From Streptomyces taklimakanensis (GTDB lineage Bacteria; Actinomycetota; Actinomycetes; Streptomycetales; Streptomycetaceae), in contig NZ_WIXO01000001.1 in NCBI RefSeq assembly GCF_009709575.1, forward strand, positions 1,302,001 through 1,366,000: 64,000 nucleotides of DNA. The letters run 5' to 3'. Shown piece by piece: positions 63,041-64,000 of this stretch. The notes under the pieces are model-generated. The model was not told the DNA's origin. It ran no database searches and saw nothing but the letters and a program-made list of their open reading frames with translations. Position 1 is the stretch's first letter. The number at the start of each line of letters is the position of its first letter. Made by a program: the position numbers and the translations under genes.

Positions 63041-64000
63041 CCGCGCTCCCAGAAGCTCGGGCCGACGGGCTCCGCGAAGTCGTCCTGCGCTTCGAGGAAG
63101 CCGTCGTCGTTGACACCGATCCGCAGCTGCGGCAGGGGGTGACCGGCCGGGCCGAAGATCACACGTGCTCCATCGGCCAGGTCGAACGTCGACTGGTGGC
63201 ACGGACACAGCACGTGGTGGGTCTGCTGCTCGTACAGGGTGACGGGGCAGCCGACGTGGGTGCAGATCCTGGAGAAGGCGACGATGCCCTCGTGGGACCA
63301 GTCCAGCTCCCGCTTGTCCTTGATGTCCTCGGGCTCCAGCCGGACGAGCATGACGGCGGCCTTGGCGATCTCCTTCTGGAAGTCGTGGCTGCCCTCCTCC
63401 AGCCCCTCGGGCTGGACCATGACCAGGGAGCCGACGGTGACGTCCTCGGGGCGCAGCGGCTCACCGGTGTTCTGGTTGACCAGCAGCTTGCCCCTGCTCC
63501 AGGCGGTGTGGCGGAGCTTGTCCTCGGGCAGGGGGCCGAGGTCGCGCAGCAGCACCACGCCGGAGAGCGGCACCACGGCCAGCGCGCCGAACATGGTGTT
63601 GCGGATCAGCTTGCGGCGGCCGATCTGCGACTCCTTGGCGCCCTGGTGGAAGTCGGCGAGGACCTTCTCCTTGGTGTCCTCGTCCGCCTCGACCGGGTGG
63701 CGCTCGCCGATCAGCTCGTGGTCCGACATCAGCGTGCGGGCCCAGTGGACCGCGCCGGCGCCGATGCAGAACAGGGCGATGCCCAGCGTCAGACCCAGCG
63801 AGAAGTTCAGGGCGCTGATCTCGCCGAGCGGCCAGATGTGGACGTACTGGTCGATCGGGAAGATCACGTACGAGGCGATGAAGCCGACGGTGGCCAGCAT
63901 CGAGACGGTGAACAGCAGGGCGACGGTGCGCTCGGAGCGCTTCGCGGCCCGCTGGTCGATGTCCTGGACGCGCGGCTCGTGGGGCGGCAGGCCGGGGTCG
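63037..64000 (-). CDS. qcrA: Cytochrome bc1 complex Rieske iron-sulfur subunit (5' end missing)
   Basis: The C-terminal 321 codons are present and the frame continues past the right edge without a stop; DPGLPPHEPRVQDIDQRAAK at the edge shows the N-terminus lies outside the window. Three membrane helices (two near the start of this fragment and one near residue 208 from the right) precede the Rieske domain. CTHVGCPVTLYEQQ and CPCHQSTFDLADG hold the two Cys and two His that bind [2Fe-2S]. Actinobacterial QcrA has this three-helix layout. Its stop overlaps qcrB. Confidence 0.95.
   Translation of the reverse strand, partial: DPGLPPHEPRVQDIDQRAAKRSERTVALLFTVSMLATVGFIASYVIFPIDQYVHIWPLGEISALNFSLGLTLGIALFCIGAGAVHWARTLMSDHELIGERHPVEADEDTKEKVLADFHQGAKESQIGRRKLIRNTMFGALAVVPLSGVVLLRDLGPLPEDKLRHTAWSRGKLLVNQNTGEPLRPEDVTVGSLVMVQPEGLEEGSHDFQKEIAKAAVMLVRLEPEDIKDKRELDWSHEGIVAFSRICTHVGCPVTLYEQQTHHVLCPCHQSTFDLADGARVIFGPAGHPLPQLRIGVNDDGFLEAQDDFAEPVGPSFWERG

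Noticed and set aside
60140..63142. A 1000-codon open frame on plus across trpD and qcrB
   Set aside because: It is antisense to two well-supported genes and has shadow-type composition; no domain is recognisable.

Overview
The window is high-G+C actinobacterial chromosome and reads as the conserved core of a Streptomyces or close relative. The signs are very high G+C at third codon positions, many GTG/TTG starts, Streptomyces-type families (SAV_6107 HEPN, CU044_5270, Rv2175c, DUF3040, DUF5304, MacRS), and a gene order that, from memory, follows the S. coelicolor stretch from the division/cell-wall (dcw) cluster to the cytochrome bc1 genes. I see no insertion sequence, integrase, prophage, CRISPR array, tRNA or rRNA. 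Ordinary housekeeping content dominates, and I did not find a convincing wholly new system. The more interesting signals are regulatory RNAs, unusual starts, low-complexity proteins and a few unstudied gene pairs.

Layout. Positions 1-7712 (minus) hold the dcw run rsmH-ftsL-ftsI-murE-murF-mraY-murD, mostly with 4-nt stop/start overlaps, read from a promoter near 7917-7944. A beta-carbonic anhydrase and a MoxR-DUF58-transglutaminase operon follow on plus (8180-13717). From 14067 to 19934 lie a DUF3040 protein, a methyltransferase, a HEPN protein, a TetR regulator, a CrtI-like FAD enzyme and a Tyr-rich membrane protein. Thiamin and one-carbon genes come next: metF, thiE, an Rv2175c-type DNA-binding protein and an FAD-dependent reductase on minus; a TPP riboswitch and thiO-thiS-thiG on plus. 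A four-PASTA Ser/Thr kinase (26134-28122), a secreted lytic transglycosylase and endonuclease IV follow.

From 30342 to 35833 are a sulfite-oxidase-like protein, convergent bacterioferritin and bacterioferritin-associated ferredoxin (the latter under an iron box), a class II DAHP synthase, and a fused anthranilate synthase behind a Trp leader-peptide attenuator. Then come phosphofructokinase, the MacR/MacS two-component pair, an acyltransferase, an esterase, an ECF sigma/CU044_5270 pair, an EEP-family phosphatase, ROK glucokinase, a DUF5304 protein, an ArsA-like ATPase with an SRPBCC partner, a metallophosphoesterase, an acyl-CoA ligase, and divergent GT4/GT87 mannosyltransferase-like genes (35901-53342).

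The last part (53442-64000) has a HExxH lipoprotein, two tandem NlpC/P60 hydrolases (one behind a long structured leader), a NYN ribonuclease-like gene with a zinc-ribbon partner, a stand-alone RAM-domain protein, trpD, qcrB and the start-truncated qcrA.

Functionally, cell-wall growth and remodelling is over-represented: the dcw genes, PASTA kinase, SLT and two P60 hydrolases, MacRS, and PimB-like and GT87 enzymes. Three aromatic-pathway genes (DAHP synthase, TrpE/G fusion, trpD) are present but not co-transcribed. About ten genes have a -10-like hexamer 6-8 nt before the start codon and no Shine-Dalgarno sequence, suggesting leaderless mRNAs.
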